The notes: a model not told the origin generated them from the letters alone. Positions 1-9,128 are shown, counted from the stretch's first letter. The stretch is DNA of 64,000 nt from Saprospiraceae bacterium UBA6168 (GCA_002435785.1 DIUC01000056.1:48128-112127), one strand, 5' to 3'. A program made the numbers and translations.

Positions 1-2
1 CT

Positions 3-1967
3 ATCAAAGTGGACGCACCTGCCAGCACCGGAAAAGCGGACGGCAAAGCAACGGTGAAGGCCGTTGGCGGTGGCGGGAAATTCACCTTTTTGTGGGACAA
101 TTCAGAAACGACGGCTACTGCCACCAAGCTCGGCCCTGGCAACCATACCGTCACCGTGACGGATGCAGCGGGCTGCACGGCCACTGCCTCGGTGAGCATC
201 ACGGAGAACATCCTGCCGCTGGCGGTCGCCATTTCGCAAGAAAAAGAAATCAAGTGTGCGGGTGAAAAAACAGCTTCATTCAAAGCGGAACCATATGGTG
301 GCAAGGGGCCCTACAAGTTCGCTTGGACCAGCGGCGGCACTGCCGAAACGGTAACGTCACTTGGCGCTGGCAGCTACGATGTGACCGTCACAGACGCCAA
401 TGGCACCACGGCCGCTGCTAAGTTCCTAGTGAAGGACGCCACGGCCATCACCCTCACGGCGAAGGTGGACGCTCCTGCCAGCACGGGCAACTCCGACGGC
501 AAGGCCACCGTGAAGGCCACCGGTGGCACTGGCAACTTTGCCTATAAATGGGACACAAACGAAACCACCGCTACTGCCACCAAGCTCGGCCCCGGCAACC
601 ATACCGTCACCGTGACGGACGCAGCGGGCTGCACATCCACTGCCTCGGTGAGCATTTCGGAGAACATCCTCCCGCTTGCGGTCGCCATTTCGCAAGAAAA
701 AGAAATCAAGTGCGCGGGTGAAAAAACAGCCTCGCTCAAAGCGGAACCGAACGGCGGGAAAGGCCCTTACAAGTTCGTTTGGACAGGCGGCGGCGCTGCC
801 GAAGCGGTCACAGCACTCGGCGCTGGCAGCTACGATGTCACCGTGACAGATGCCGCGGGCACCACAGCCACCGCCAAGTTCACGGTCAAAGAGGCCGCCG
901 CCATCACCCTCACCGCCAAAGTAGAGGCACCAGCCAGCACGGGCAACTCCGACGGAAAGTCCACCGTGAAGGCCAACGGCGGAACAGGTAATTTCACCTA
1001 TAAATGGGACACCAATGAAACGACAGCCACCGCCTCCAAGCTCGGGCCGGGCGACCACACCGTCACTGTGACGGATGCTTCGGGCTGCACAGCGACAACG
1101 CAGGTATGGGTCAACGAAAATATTCTGACGTTGGCGGTCGCCATTTCGCAAGAAAAAGAAATCAAGTGCGCTGGCGAAAAAACGGCCTCGCTGAGTGCGG
1201 AGGTCTCAGGTGGCAAAGGCCCCTACAAGTTCAGTTGGACAGGGGGCGAGCAAACGGAATCGGCTGCTGCGCTGGCTGCTGGCAATTACCAAGTGACGGT
1301 AACGGATGCCACTGGGACAACGGCGATTGCCTCGAAACGGGTAGCAGAACCGTCCCCCTTGCGGGCGGAAGTGAAAAACATCCGGCCAGCTACTACCGAA
1401 AAAACCAACAACGGGAAGGCTACGCTTGATGCTTCGGGCGGCACGGGCAATTACCGATACGCTTGGGACAACAGCACTGAAACCGCCGCCACCGCCACGG
1501 CTCTACCTGCAGGACAACGCTCCGTCACCGTTACGGATGGAAACGGCTGCACGGCCACTGCTGCTTTTGAGGTAAAAACCCGCATCATTCCTGAGCTTTC
1601 CGCCAATAACTTGCGGAGCGGCGAGACCATTAAGTTGGAGAAAATCTACTTTCAACCGGACAGCACCAACATGGACCCAGACTCCCGCCCAACACTCGAT
1701 GAGTTGTACGAATTTTTGCAGGAAAACGCTGGTATCGTCATAGAAGTAGGTGGCCATACGAACGGCATTCCGTCGCACGAATTTTGTGACCAACTCTCCA
1801 CGGCAAGGGCAAAATCGGTGGCAGAGTACATCGTGAGCTTGGGGCTGCCCACCAGCCGAATCACCTATAAAGGCTATGGCAAGCGCAACCCCGTGGCCAC
1901 CAATTCGACGCCAGAGGGGCGGGCGAAAAATCAGCGAGTGGAGATGAAGGTGGTGAGGGTGGAATAG
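3..1967 (+). CDS. SprB-repeat surface protein with C-terminal OmpA domain (5' end outside window)
   Basis: The reading frame is open to the left edge, so this is the 3' part of a larger gene; the GTG at 9 is an internal valine of a repeat, not a start. The visible part holds about three long tandem units with a period of 456 bp (units begin near 9, 465 and 921, with a shorter divergent unit at 1371). Each unit carries two SprB-like beta modules marked by VTVTDAAGCT and GSYDVTVTDA. The last ~110 residues form an OmpA-type peptidoglycan-binding domain (GGHTNGIPSH, LSTARAKSVAEYI, YGKRNPVATN). SprB repeats are typical of T9SS-exported gliding or adhesion proteins of Bacteroidota. The likely role is a cell-surface adhesin or fibre anchored near the wall. 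The near-identity of the units implies recent expansion. The family call is firm; the exact role is inferred. Confidence 0.85.
   Translation: MKVDAPASTGKADGKATVKAVGGGGKFTFLWDNSETTATATKLGPGNHTVTVTDAAGCTATASVSITENILPLAVAISQEKEIKCAGEKTASFKAEPYGGKGPYKFAWTSGGTAETVTSLGAGSYDVTVTDANGTTAAAKFLVKDATAITLTAKVDAPASTGNSDGKATVKATGGTGNFAYKWDTNETTATATKLGPGNHTVTVTDAAGCTSTASVSISENILPLAVAISQEKEIKCAGEKTASLKAEPNGGKGPYKFVWTGGGAAEAVTALGAGSYDVTVTDAAGTTATAKFTVKEAAAITLTAKVEAPASTGNSDGKSTVKANGGTGNFTYKWDTNETTATASKLGPGDHTVTVTDASGCTATTQVWVNENILTLAVAISQEKEIKCAGEKTASLSAEVSGGKGPYKFSWTGGEQTESAAALAAGNYQVTVTDATGTTAIASKRVAEPSPLRAEVKNIRPATTEKTNNGKATLDASGGTGNYRYAWDNSTETAATATALPAGQRSVTVTDGNGCTATAAFEVKTRIIPELSANNLRSGETIKLEKIYFQPDSTNMDPDSRPTLDELYEFLQENAGIVIEVGGHTNGIPSHEFCDQLSTARAKSVAEYIVSLGLPTSRITYKGYGKRNPVATNSTPEGRAKNQRVEMKVVRVE
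9..1370 (+). repeat. Tandem 456-bp coding repeat (three units)
   Basis: Units start at 9, 465 and 921, exactly 456 bp (152 codons) apart, and remain highly similar at both DNA and protein level. Every unit carries AISQEKEIKCAGEKTAS as an almost invariant block. The array probably extends to the left of the window. Confidence 0.85.
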
Positions 1968-2037
1968 GGATGAAGGAATAGGGATGAGGGAATAGGGATG
2001 AGGGATGAAGCGGTTCATCCCTCATCCCTATTTTTTT
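1968..2037. repeat. Heptamer-type inverted repeat / bidirectional terminator
   Basis: Directly after the stop codon lie tandem copies of a GGGATGA-like unit. A 19-bp perfect stem (1991-2009 with 2014-2032, four-base loop GCGG) is followed by a T-run. It lies between convergent genes and reaches into the stop codon of the GNAT gene on the minus strand, so it probably terminates both. The same unit builds the in-frame insertion at 49384-49461. Confidence 0.8.
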
Positions 2038-2554
2038 CCCACTCTCCTCTCCTCACTCGATAAACCACCACAGGCATAGACCGCCAAGTGGTCCACTTCC
2101 ACTCAGTCATGCCGTTGCGCTTTGCGACAGCCTGTGAGCGCAGGTTATCGGGGTGGATGAGCGAGATGAGTGTTTCGGCCATTTCGTTTTCAAAACAAAA
2201 ATCACGGCAGGCTTGGGCGGCTTCAGTGGCGTATCCCTTCCCCCAATGTTCCCGGAAGAAATGGTAGCCTACCTCCCATTTCGGAATGCTGTCAACCCAT
2301 TGGTACAGCAGTCCGGCTTGGCCTATCAGCTCTCCTGTCTCGATGAGTTCGACGGCATGGAGGCCACCATGTTCGTTGGCGTAGCGGCCCAATTGGCGGC
2401 GCAGCCACAGGTCGGCGTAATCGGAAACATCTGTTTTGATGAAGTGGAATTCGGTGGCAACGGGGTCTTCAAAAAACGCCATCAACCGGGGCTTGTCGTC
2501 AAGTTGTAGCGGCCTGAACCGTAGGCGGGCAGTGGTGAGGTTGTCTAAAAGCAT
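2015..2554 (-). CDS. GNAT family N-acetyltransferase (RimJ/RimL-like)
   Basis: This is a protein of 179 residues from the ATG at 2554. An upstream in-frame ATG at 2623 would add 23 residues that do not resemble the family, so the inner start is preferred. The beginning (LTTARLRFRPLQLDD) is the usual first strand of the Acetyltransf_3 group. Motif A, the acetyl-CoA loop, is seen as REHWGKGYATEA at residues 101-112. Members transfer an acetyl group from acetyl-CoA to the alpha-amine of a ribosomal or other protein, or to a small molecule; the substrate here cannot be told. The gene ends inside a hairpin shared with the convergent SprB gene. It is cytoplasmic, with no signal peptide. Confidence 0.85.
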   Translation of the reverse strand: MLLDNLTTARLRFRPLQLDDKPRLMAFFEDPVATEFHFIKTDVSDYADLWLRRQLGRYANEHGGLHAVELIETGELIGQAGLLYQWVDSIPKWEVGYHFFREHWGKGYATEAAQACRDFCFENEMAETLISLIHPDNLRSQAVAKRNGMTEWKWTTWRSMPVVVYRVRRGEWEKNRDEG

Positions 2555-2685
2555 GGGATGTGTTTGAACGGATGTTTGAAAATTTTTGCAAAAAACGAAA
2601 AACGTCCCAACTTGCTCCATCATTTCACCTTTAAATCCAATTCCTCAATGATTTAAGGTAAAAACTTGCAAGATAGCACAGCAGT

Positions 2686-5313
2686 TCACTCCAAAGCGTA
2701 AGCCACCACACTGGCCCCATTGCCCGTCACCACCACCGGTTTGCCGTCGCCCAACAAATCCACCACCGAGAATGCCGTGGTGCCCGCCAACGGGAACTGT
2801 GGCAATAGCTTGCCCTGACCGTCGAGCAAACTGATTTGGCTTTTCGCTTCGCAAACCGTGCCTGTGAACGCCTTGCGCTTCGCCCATTCCACCGCAAACA
2901 CGGCGTCCTGCGGTTGCCCGAATTGGTAGCGGAACGCTTTTTTGAAGTTTTTTCCTTCGTAAAAATAGACCGTTAGGTCGTTGCCATTCAGGGCAATATA
3001 GTCCTTCCGGCCATCGCCTGTCACATCGGCAAAGGCGAAGCGGACGCCAATCCCCGCCTGCTTTTTGCCCACGTCCAAGGACAGTTTGAAGTCGCCGCCA
3101 TCGAGGTTGGTCACCGTCACCCGCCCGTGGTCGTCACAGGCGACAATGCGGTAGTTGTCTCCATCTGCCTGAAAATCAGGGCTTTGGAGAAATTTTGAAC
3201 CTAAATTTTTCTTCGGAAAACGAAATTCGCCGTTCTTTTGGAACACCTGCAAAGCGCCCGCCGTGTCCAATAGCATCAGGAAATCCTTCCCCTTTGCCTG
3301 AAAGTGGACGAGCGGTTGCCGCACCGACCCAATGTCTGTTTTGGGCCGCCATCCCTCCACCGGGCTTCCCTTTTCGTCGAAGCCATAGGCAGTGCCCGTT
3401 CCGGTGGCCCCTTTTTCGCAAGCGATGAAAAACTGGTACTCGTGGCTTTTGAAAAAGTCAACCACAGTCACGCCATTTGAGGCCGGGGTTTGTAGCCGGA
3501 GCGGGAAGCCCGCCACGTCCTGGCCCGTTTGGTCAATGACGAAAATGCCGCTCGCCGTGCTGAAGGCAAACTGCGCCTCCTTATTGTTGTTCAGGTCGAG
3601 TTGCCAGATTTTGGACAAAATCGGCTCGTCCATTTGCCGACGCCAGAGGATGCGCCCAGATTTTGAAATCAGGTAAACCGTGCGGCTGGCATCCTGCACG
3701 AAAACCTCCTTTTCTCCGGTTTGGGGGTTCACGAAAACCGTAGGGGGGATGGTTGCCCGGTTGCCGAGCGGCGTTTTCCATAGGATGTTGGCCGGCGCAG
3801 CGCGTTCGTCGGTGGACTTGGGGGGGGTGGAAAACTGGAGGTCGCAAACTTGGCCCCGACGGACAATAGTGGCCGTTAAATGATTGCAATTCAACGGGTT
3901 GCGACCAATTTCGGCCAACATCTTTTCATCAAAAAACTGAGAGGCCAAAGGCCAGGCCCGGTCACTTTCAAAGTAGGCCAAGCCGTTCGGGGACACAGGA
4001 AGGTGGTGCAGGGATTGCAAGAACGCCACGTTTTTGGCGCAGGTTTGTCCGGCGAGGTACTTGCCCAGCCAGCGCTCCATGCCCATCCTTGAGTTGGAAA
4101 AAAGCACGTAATCGCCCATCACCGTGGCATAAGGGTCGTTAATGCCACTGCCAATTTTGAGCATCTTGTCGAGCGGCAGCCCTTTGAAACGACGGATTTT
4201 GAACATTTGGAAATCAATGGACTCGGGGCTTTCGAGTCGCTTGGCGAGGGCCGCAAGCTTGGCCTCTGCCGCTTTGATGTCCTTTGTTTTCAGCAAAAAA
4301 AACTGCTCGGCAGCACCGGCCTCCAAGGGTTCGCCAAAGGCAACGACTACTTCGTTGGAGACCCATGGGGCCAGGTAGGTTCGCCAAAGACCCGTTTCAG
4401 CCGCCGCCGTGATGCTGCCACAGGAGAGCCAAGCAAAGGCCGTCAGGTTGTCGGGCAGGGCGCCCAGCACCTCCTTGAATGGCCTTGGCTCTCCCTTTGT
4501 GTTGGCATCCATGAGCGGGTGGCCTTCGGCAATGCTGAAACTACCCCTCCATTCGCCGCCATCTTTCCCGAGTGGCAAATCAAGGCGCAGCCAACGGGCA
4601 GCCCTGGCCAATCCGTCGAGGTCGTGGAGGCGGGTGGGGTCGAGCAGGGGGCTGAACTGAGGACCCAATTCGGACAGGTTGAGCAGCACGGGCAGGCTGT
4701 TCTTTGCTTCGTCAGTGCCTGTTGTCAGGCCAGAGAAGCCGCTGTTTCGACAGAGCGAATTGGCAGGTTTTATGAGTTGGCTAATGGCATTTTCAACGAG
4801 GTAGGCATGGCGGGCAAAGAGCAGCAGGTTGTGGAAGCGGGCAATGGCAAACTCCGATTTTTCGACCTTAACGCTGAAGACCTCGTTGTTTCTGAAAATG
4901 GACGTGCGCATGCGCCATGCTGGGTTTTTGCCCAAAATGGTGGCGAGGTCGTTGCCCCGCATTCCGTCAAAAACAAACAGGGCATCCATGCCGCTGCTGC
5001 GGTTCGGCTGAAGCACGACCAGCGTTTCGCCCCGCTTTTTTTGGGAGAAAAGCTTTGAAAAATGCTTTTCATACGCCGTCATGTCCGCCACGAGGGCATT
5101 GGGAATGGCCAAGTTGGCAAGGTTGCTTTTCCCTGCTCCCGCCAACAATTGCTGGAAGTTCTCCGGGCTGAGGCACAGCACCACAGCCGTATGCCGGGGA
5201 ATGGCCCCGTGCGGGTGTACACCCAACCAAGGCAGTCGGACGAATTGGCCAAGTATGGCAATGGCAACCGCCACGCCAAAGGCGAGGAGTAAAGGTTTCT
5301 TGATTTTTTTCAT
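2686..5313 (-). CDS. Membrane-anchored or secreted protein with C-terminal beta-propeller-like region
   Basis: 875 residues. An N-terminal hydrophobic stretch (about residues 7-28, after MKKIKK) is a signal anchor or signal peptide. The first ~500 residues contain no motif I can name with certainty; they resemble Bacteroidota DUF3352-like proteins. From about residue 500 the sequence has repeated strands with PQQ/VCBS-like character (GEKEVFVQDASRTVYLISKS, DVTGDGRKDYIALNGND, DLLGDGKPVVVTGNG), suggesting a beta-propeller facing the periplasm. The gene is alone on the minus strand, divergent from panB. Function is unknown; the domain reading is an inference from repeat pattern. Confidence 0.7.
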   Translation of the reverse strand: MKKIKKPLLLAFGVAVAIAILGQFVRLPWLGVHPHGAIPRHTAVVLCLSPENFQQLLAGAGKSNLANLAIPNALVADMTAYEKHFSKLFSQKKRGETLVVLQPNRSSGMDALFVFDGMRGNDLATILGKNPAWRMRTSIFRNNEVFSVKVEKSEFAIARFHNLLLFARHAYLVENAISQLIKPANSLCRNSGFSGLTTGTDEAKNSLPVLLNLSELGPQFSPLLDPTRLHDLDGLARAARWLRLDLPLGKDGGEWRGSFSIAEGHPLMDANTKGEPRPFKEVLGALPDNLTAFAWLSCGSITAAAETGLWRTYLAPWVSNEVVVAFGEPLEAGAAEQFFLLKTKDIKAAEAKLAALAKRLESPESIDFQMFKIRRFKGLPLDKMLKIGSGINDPYATVMGDYVLFSNSRMGMERWLGKYLAGQTCAKNVAFLQSLHHLPVSPNGLAYFESDRAWPLASQFFDEKMLAEIGRNPLNCNHLTATIVRRGQVCDLQFSTPPKSTDERAAPANILWKTPLGNRATIPPTVFVNPQTGEKEVFVQDASRTVYLISKSGRILWRRQMDEPILSKIWQLDLNNNKEAQFAFSTASGIFVIDQTGQDVAGFPLRLQTPASNGVTVVDFFKSHEYQFFIACEKGATGTGTAYGFDEKGSPVEGWRPKTDIGSVRQPLVHFQAKGKDFLMLLDTAGALQVFQKNGEFRFPKKNLGSKFLQSPDFQADGDNYRIVACDDHGRVTVTNLDGGDFKLSLDVGKKQAGIGVRFAFADVTGDGRKDYIALNGNDLTVYFYEGKNFKKAFRYQFGQPQDAVFAVEWAKRKAFTGTVCEAKSQISLLDGQGKLLPQFPLAGTTAFSVVDLLGDGKPVVVTGNGASVVAYALE

Positions 5314-5370
5314 TCAAAAGATTGGTTTTGGTCAAATCGCACGGCAATATTAAGGAATGAAAGAAACATT

Positions 5371-5378
5371 TACCTTTG
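5371..5378 (+). promoter_or_regulatory. Bacteroidota -7 element upstream of panB
   Basis: TACCTTTG matches the TAnnTTTG consensus of the Bacteroidota primary sigma factor. It lies about 105 bp before the panB start. No convincing -33 TTTG is seen at the normal distance. Confidence 0.4.
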
Positions 5379-5386
5379 GCCGGAAG

Positions 5387-5480
5387 AATGAGGGTTTGGG
5401 ATTTGAGCGTTTGAGGGTTTGAGACCCCAGCCTTGTGACCCACTCAAATCCTCAACCTCACAAACACTCAAATCCTCCTC
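5387..5480. repeat. Imperfect inverted repeat of TTTGAG-type units in the panB leader
   Basis: The left arm (5387-5424) is made of GGGTTTGAG/GGATTTGAG-like units. The right arm (5443-5480) is made of the complementary CTCAAATCCTCA-like units. The element fills the space between the putative promoter and the panB start, so it would fold in the 5' UTR. Confidence 0.65.
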
Positions 5481-5483
5481 ACG

Positions 5484-6299
5484 ATGTCCGTAACAAAAGA
5501 AGTCAAGCGCATCACCGTCCACGTACTCCAGGCCATGAAGTCTCGGGGCGAGAAAATCACCATGCTCACTGGCTACGACTACTCGATGGCCCGGATCCTC
5601 GATGCGGGTGGCGTGGAGGTCATTCTCGTCGGCGACTCGGCCTCCAACGTAATGGCAGGACACGAAACCACTTTGCCCATCACCCTCGACCAGATGATTT
5701 ACCACGCCGCCTCCGTGGTTCGTGGAGTGAAAAAGGCGCTCGTGGTAGTGGACCTGCCCTTCGGCTATTATCAAGGCAGCTCACGGGTAGCATTGGAGAG
5801 CGCCATCCGTATTATGAAGGAGTCGGGCGCCCATGCCGTGAAGATGGAAGGCGGCGAAGAAATTGCGGAATCCGTGAAGCGCATCCTATCGGCGGGCATC
5901 CCGGTGATGGGGCATCTCGGCCTCACGCCGCAGAGCATTTACAAATTCGGGACTTATCAAGTGCGGGCGAAGGAGGAAATGGAGGCCGAAAAACTGAAGC
6001 ACGACGCCAAGTTGCTCGAAGAAATTGGGTGCTTCGCCATCGTTTTGGAAAAAATACCAGCCACCCTCACCAAAGCAGTATCAGAAAGCCTGCACATCCC
6101 GACCATCGGCATCGGAGCGGGCATGCACGCCGACGGGCAGGTGCTGGTGACGCACGACATGCTGGGCATCACGCACGAGTTTCAGCCACGGTTCTTGCGG
6201 CGGTACCTGGAGCTTTTTGAGGAGGTAAAAGCGGCAGTAGAAGCCTACTGTGCCGACGTGAAAGCGAAGGATTTTCCAAACGAGCATGAGCAATATTAA
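5484..6299 (+). CDS. panB: 3-methyl-2-oxobutanoate hydroxymethyltransferase
   Basis: 271 residues, normal length for PanB. The enzyme transfers a hydroxymethyl group from 5,10-methylenetetrahydrofolate to 2-oxoisovalerate to give ketopantoate, the first step of the pantoate branch of pantothenate and CoA synthesis. The TIM-barrel family motifs are present: GDSASNVMAGHETTLPIT (metal-binding D51), DLPFGYYQG with D90, and KMEGG with E122; PVMGHLGLTPQS and IGIGAG also fit. The catalytic glutamate lies in AIVLEKIP. It stands as a single cistron; no panC or panD lies next to it. The start is the ATG 4 bp after the hairpin repeat. Cytoplasmic. Confidence 0.97.
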   Translation: MSVTKEVKRITVHVLQAMKSRGEKITMLTGYDYSMARILDAGGVEVILVGDSASNVMAGHETTLPITLDQMIYHAASVVRGVKKALVVVDLPFGYYQGSSRVALESAIRIMKESGAHAVKMEGGEEIAESVKRILSAGIPVMGHLGLTPQSIYKFGTYQVRAKEEMEAEKLKHDAKLLEEIGCFAIVLEKIPATLTKAVSESLHIPTIGIGAGMHADGQVLVTHDMLGITHEFQPRFLRRYLELFEEVKAAVEAYCADVKAKDFPNEHEQY

Positions 6300-6312
6300 A
6301 AAAAACAAAGCG

Positions 6313-6414
6313 AGGGGCGTTGCCCAACGCTAAGATATTTCGCCCCTTCAGGGCTAATTTTTATCACAAAGCCCTGAAAGGGCGCAATACGTTAACATCG
6401 GGTAGCGCCCGATG
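6313..6414. repeat. MITE-like imperfect palindrome with ~43-bp arms
   Basis: The left arm 6313-6355 and right arm 6370-6414 are imperfect reverse complements around an AT-rich loop; the inner core is CGCCCCTTCAGGGCT paired with AGCCCTGAAAGGGCG. The right arm ends in CGCCCGATG, so it supplies the first possible ATG (6412) of the next gene. A short fragment of the same core (CAGCCCTGAAAGG) recurs near 44043. Confidence 0.75.
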
Positions 6415-6420
6415 AACACA

Positions 6421-7707
6421 ATGAAAAACATCCAACACCTCGCAACCCTGGCAGTAATGCTACTTGCCCTTTGCGCAAGCGCCCAAACCACCTACCTGCA
6501 CTGCGGTAAGCTGATTGATTGCGTAAGCAACAACGCCCAACCCGAAATGACCATCGTGGTGGAGGGCAACCGCATCAAGGAAGTGCAAAAGGGGTATGCC
6601 AAAGCCCCTGCCGACGCCAAGGTCGTTGACCTGAAAAACAAGACCGTGATGCCCGGCCTAATGGACATGCACGTGCATCTCGAAGGCGAAAGCAACCCGA
6701 AGAGTTACGAGGAAAAATTCCGACTGAACCCCTCCGACGTGGCCTACCAAGCGGAGGTTTTTGGCAAAAAAACGCTGATGGCGGGCTTCACCACCGTGCG
6801 TGACCTCGGCGGCAGTGGTGTGAACGTTTCGCTCCGCAATGCCATCAACGCTGGATTGGTGGATGGCCCACGCATTTTCACCGCCGAGAAATCCATCGCC
6901 ACCACAGGCGGCCACGCCGACCCAACCAACGGGGTGAGAAAGGACATGAAGGGCGACCCAGGCCCGGCGGAGGGCGTCATCAACAGCCCGGACGAGGCTT
7001 GGGAGGCCGTGCGCCACCGCTACAAGAACGGGGCCGACCTCATCAAAATCACGGCAACGGGCGGCGTGCTCAGCATGGCCGCCAATGGGCTGAACCCGCA
7101 GTTCCGGGAGGAGGAAATAGCGGCGGTAGTGGCAGCTGCAAAGGACTATGGCTTCACGGTGGCGGCCCACTGCCACGGGGACGAGGGCATGTTGCGGGCC
7201 GTGAAAATGGGCGTGACGAGCATCGAGCATGGCACGTTCATGACGGAGGAAATCATGGCGTTGATGAAGCAGAAAGGGACTTACTACGTGCCGACCATCT
7301 CCGCCGGTCGCTTCGTGGCAGAGAAAGCAAAACAGGATGGCTACTTTCCAGCTATGGTGGCCATGAAGGCTGCCATCGTTGGTCCGCAGATACAGGCGAC
7401 GTTCGGGCGGGCGTACAAGGCGGGCGTGAAAATCGCATTCGGCACCGATGCGGGGGTGAGCCAGCACGGCGAAAACGCCTGGGAGTTCGTCTTCATGAAC
7501 GAGGCGGGTATGCCACCGATGGAGGCCATCAAGTCGGCAACCGTAACCACTGCCGCATTGATAAACAAAAGCGCCGACCTTGGCACCATCGAGAAGGGCA
7601 AATTGGCGGACATCGTGGCGGTGGACGGCGACCCGCTGGCCGACATGAAGGCGATGCTGAAGATGCGGTTTGTGATGAAAGAAGGGAAAATTTACCGAAA
7701 CGAGTAG
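6421..7707 (+). CDS. Secreted amidohydrolase family protein (imidazolonepropionase/prolidase-like)
   Basis: 428 residues from the ATG at 6421, which opens a clean signal peptide (MKNIQHLATLAVMLLALCAS-AQ). The ATG at 6412 lies inside a palindromic repeat and is less likely. Metal-dependent amidohydrolase hallmarks are complete: MDMHVHLEG (first HxH pair), LIKITATGG (candidate carbamylated lysine), AAHCHGDEG, SIEHGT and the late aspartate in FGTDAG. Such enzymes hydrolyse C-N bonds of cyclic amides or X-Pro dipeptides in the periplasm or outside the cell. The C-terminal GTIEKGKLADIVAVDGDPL strand region is typical of the composite domain. The substrate cannot be told. Single-gene unit between panB and mltG. 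Confidence 0.88.
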   Translation: MKNIQHLATLAVMLLALCASAQTTYLHCGKLIDCVSNNAQPEMTIVVEGNRIKEVQKGYAKAPADAKVVDLKNKTVMPGLMDMHVHLEGESNPKSYEEKFRLNPSDVAYQAEVFGKKTLMAGFTTVRDLGGSGVNVSLRNAINAGLVDGPRIFTAEKSIATTGGHADPTNGVRKDMKGDPGPAEGVINSPDEAWEAVRHRYKNGADLIKITATGGVLSMAANGLNPQFREEEIAAVVAAAKDYGFTVAAHCHGDEGMLRAVKMGVTSIEHGTFMTEEIMALMKQKGTYYVPTISAGRFVAEKAKQDGYFPAMVAMKAAIVGPQIQATFGRAYKAGVKIAFGTDAGVSQHGENAWEFVFMNEAGMPPMEAIKSATVTTAALINKSADLGTIEKGKLADIVAVDGDPLADMKAMLKMRFVMKEGKIYRNE

Positions 7708-7848
7708 TTCGCAATCTGACAGTCTGTGGCAGCTTTTGCGGCACTTTTTTATCGAAGCAAAGCAACCAAAATTTCAAAATGGATTTAAGGCATTTACCCC
7801 AACTCACTGAAAACCTCAAAATCCAAAATTCTCAAACTCTCACTTAAT

Positions 7849-8901
7849 ATGGAGAATCAACAACTCGAACCCACCCCAAAAAGTCCGCTCCGCAAAATAG
7901 TCCTTGCCCTTTTCCTACTGATTTTGGGCATAGGCGGCTATATTGGCTGGAGCTTTTTTTACAAGCCCAACGTGCCCGCCACCTTGGCCAACAAATACTT
8001 GCTCATACCCACCGGTGCCACGCTGGACCAAGTGGTGGACTCCCTCAAGACCGGCAATTTTATCCGTAACGAAAACGCATTCCGAATGATGGCGGAGCGC
8101 TTGAGCTACAAGGCCAGGGGGGGACGTTTTGAGATTACGCCGGGCATGAGCAGCTATCACTTGGTAAAGCATTTGCGAAGCGGAAAACAAGCCCCGGTGC
8201 GGGTGGTGCTGGTCAACGAGCGGCTGGCCGAGGACATCGCCGCCAAAGTGGCCAGGAGCATCGAGCCGGACTCGTTGGCATTGGTCACGCTGTTGAACGA
8301 TACCACTTTTCTCGACAGCATCGGCTTCACGCCAGCGACCATGTTGTCGCTGTTCATCCCCAATACTTATGAGTTTTTCTGGAACACCTCGGCCCGCAAA
8401 TTCGTGGAACGCATAAAAAAGGAAAACGACCGCTTCTGGGAGGCAGAAGGCCGTGACGAAAAGGCTCGGGCGCTTGGGCTCAGCCGAGAGGAGGTCTATA
8501 CCGTGGCGAGCATCGTGGAGCGGGAAACCAACTATGAGCCTGAAAAAGAGCGTATGGCCGGGGTTTATCTGAACAGAGTGGAGCAGGGTTGGCCGCTGCA
8601 AGCCGACCCCACGCTGGTGTTCGCCAGCCGAGACTGGGAAGCCCGTGACCTCGCCAAGTACAAAAGCCTCGACTCGCCGTACAACACCTACAAGTACCCC
8701 GGCCTGCCGCCCGGCCCCATCAGCATGGCCAGCATCCCCAGCCTCGATGCAGTGCTGAACCGGGAAAAACACGACTACATGTTCTTCGTGGCGATGGGCG
8801 ATGGCTCTGGCAAGCACATGTTTGCCGTGACCTACGATGCGCACAAGGTGAACATTGAGGTTTATAAGCGGAACCTGATTGGGAGGGGGTTGGGGCTTTG
8901 A
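7849..8901 (+). CDS. mltG: Endolytic murein transglycosylase MltG (YceG-like)
   Basis: 350 residues with a short cytoplasmic tail, one membrane helix (about residues 18-40, IVLALFLLILGIGGYIGW) and a periplasmic LysM-like plus YceG domain. The catalytic glutamate is E224 in VASIVERET. Other family signatures are AGVYLNRVEQGWPLQADPT, SPYNTYKYPGLPPGPI and the final HMFAVTYDAH. MltG cleaves nascent glycan strands at the inner membrane and so sets strand length during peptidoglycan synthesis. The gene ends shortly before a strong shared terminator. Confidence 0.97.
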   Translation: MENQQLEPTPKSPLRKIVLALFLLILGIGGYIGWSFFYKPNVPATLANKYLLIPTGATLDQVVDSLKTGNFIRNENAFRMMAERLSYKARGGRFEITPGMSSYHLVKHLRSGKQAPVRVVLVNERLAEDIAAKVARSIEPDSLALVTLLNDTTFLDSIGFTPATMLSLFIPNTYEFFWNTSARKFVERIKKENDRFWEAEGRDEKARALGLSREEVYTVASIVERETNYEPEKERMAGVYLNRVEQGWPLQADPTLVFASRDWEARDLAKYKSLDSPYNTYKYPGLPPGPISMASIPSLDAVLNREKHDYMFFVAMGDGSGKHMFAVTYDAHKVNIEVYKRNLIGRGLGL

Positions 8902-8914
8902 AAAATCAATTAAA

Positions 8915-8961
8915 AACAAAAAGGGCCGGGTTCTCCTGTTGAGAACCCGGCCCTTTTTGTT
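8915..8961. terminator. Bidirectional rho-independent terminator
   Basis: A perfect 21-bp stem (8915-8935 with 8941-8961) has a five-base loop CTGTT and A/T-rich outer ends, so it gives a U-run in both directions. It separates mltG (+) from the small gene on the minus strand. Confidence 0.9.
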
Positions 8962-8978
8962 TAGGAAAGACGGTTGGA

Positions 8979-9128
8979 TTAATTAACCAACTCAAACTTT
9001 CCTTCCTCTACTTTCCTGACAAAATCATTGGCCGACAGCTCTTGGGTCTTGCCATCAGGCAATAAAGAGATGAGGACTTGGGAGGATACGCATTTGACAA
9101 ACTTGACGGGAATTGGGACATTTTTCAT
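8979..9128 (-). CDS. Small uncharacterised protein, 49 residues
   Basis: A short frame starts at ATG 9128 and stops with TAA at 8979. It begins MKNVPIPVKFVKCVSSQVLI, includes LPDGKTQELSANDFVRKVE and ends GKFELVN. The composition is that of a folded cytoplasmic protein with an alternating beta-like pattern followed by one helix. Support for its being real: it shares a strong terminator with mltG 18 bp beyond its stop, and the space around it has no better frame. No function can be assigned. Confidence 0.6.
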   Translation of the reverse strand: MKNVPIPVKFVKCVSSQVLISLLPDGKTQELSANDFVRKVEEGKFELVN

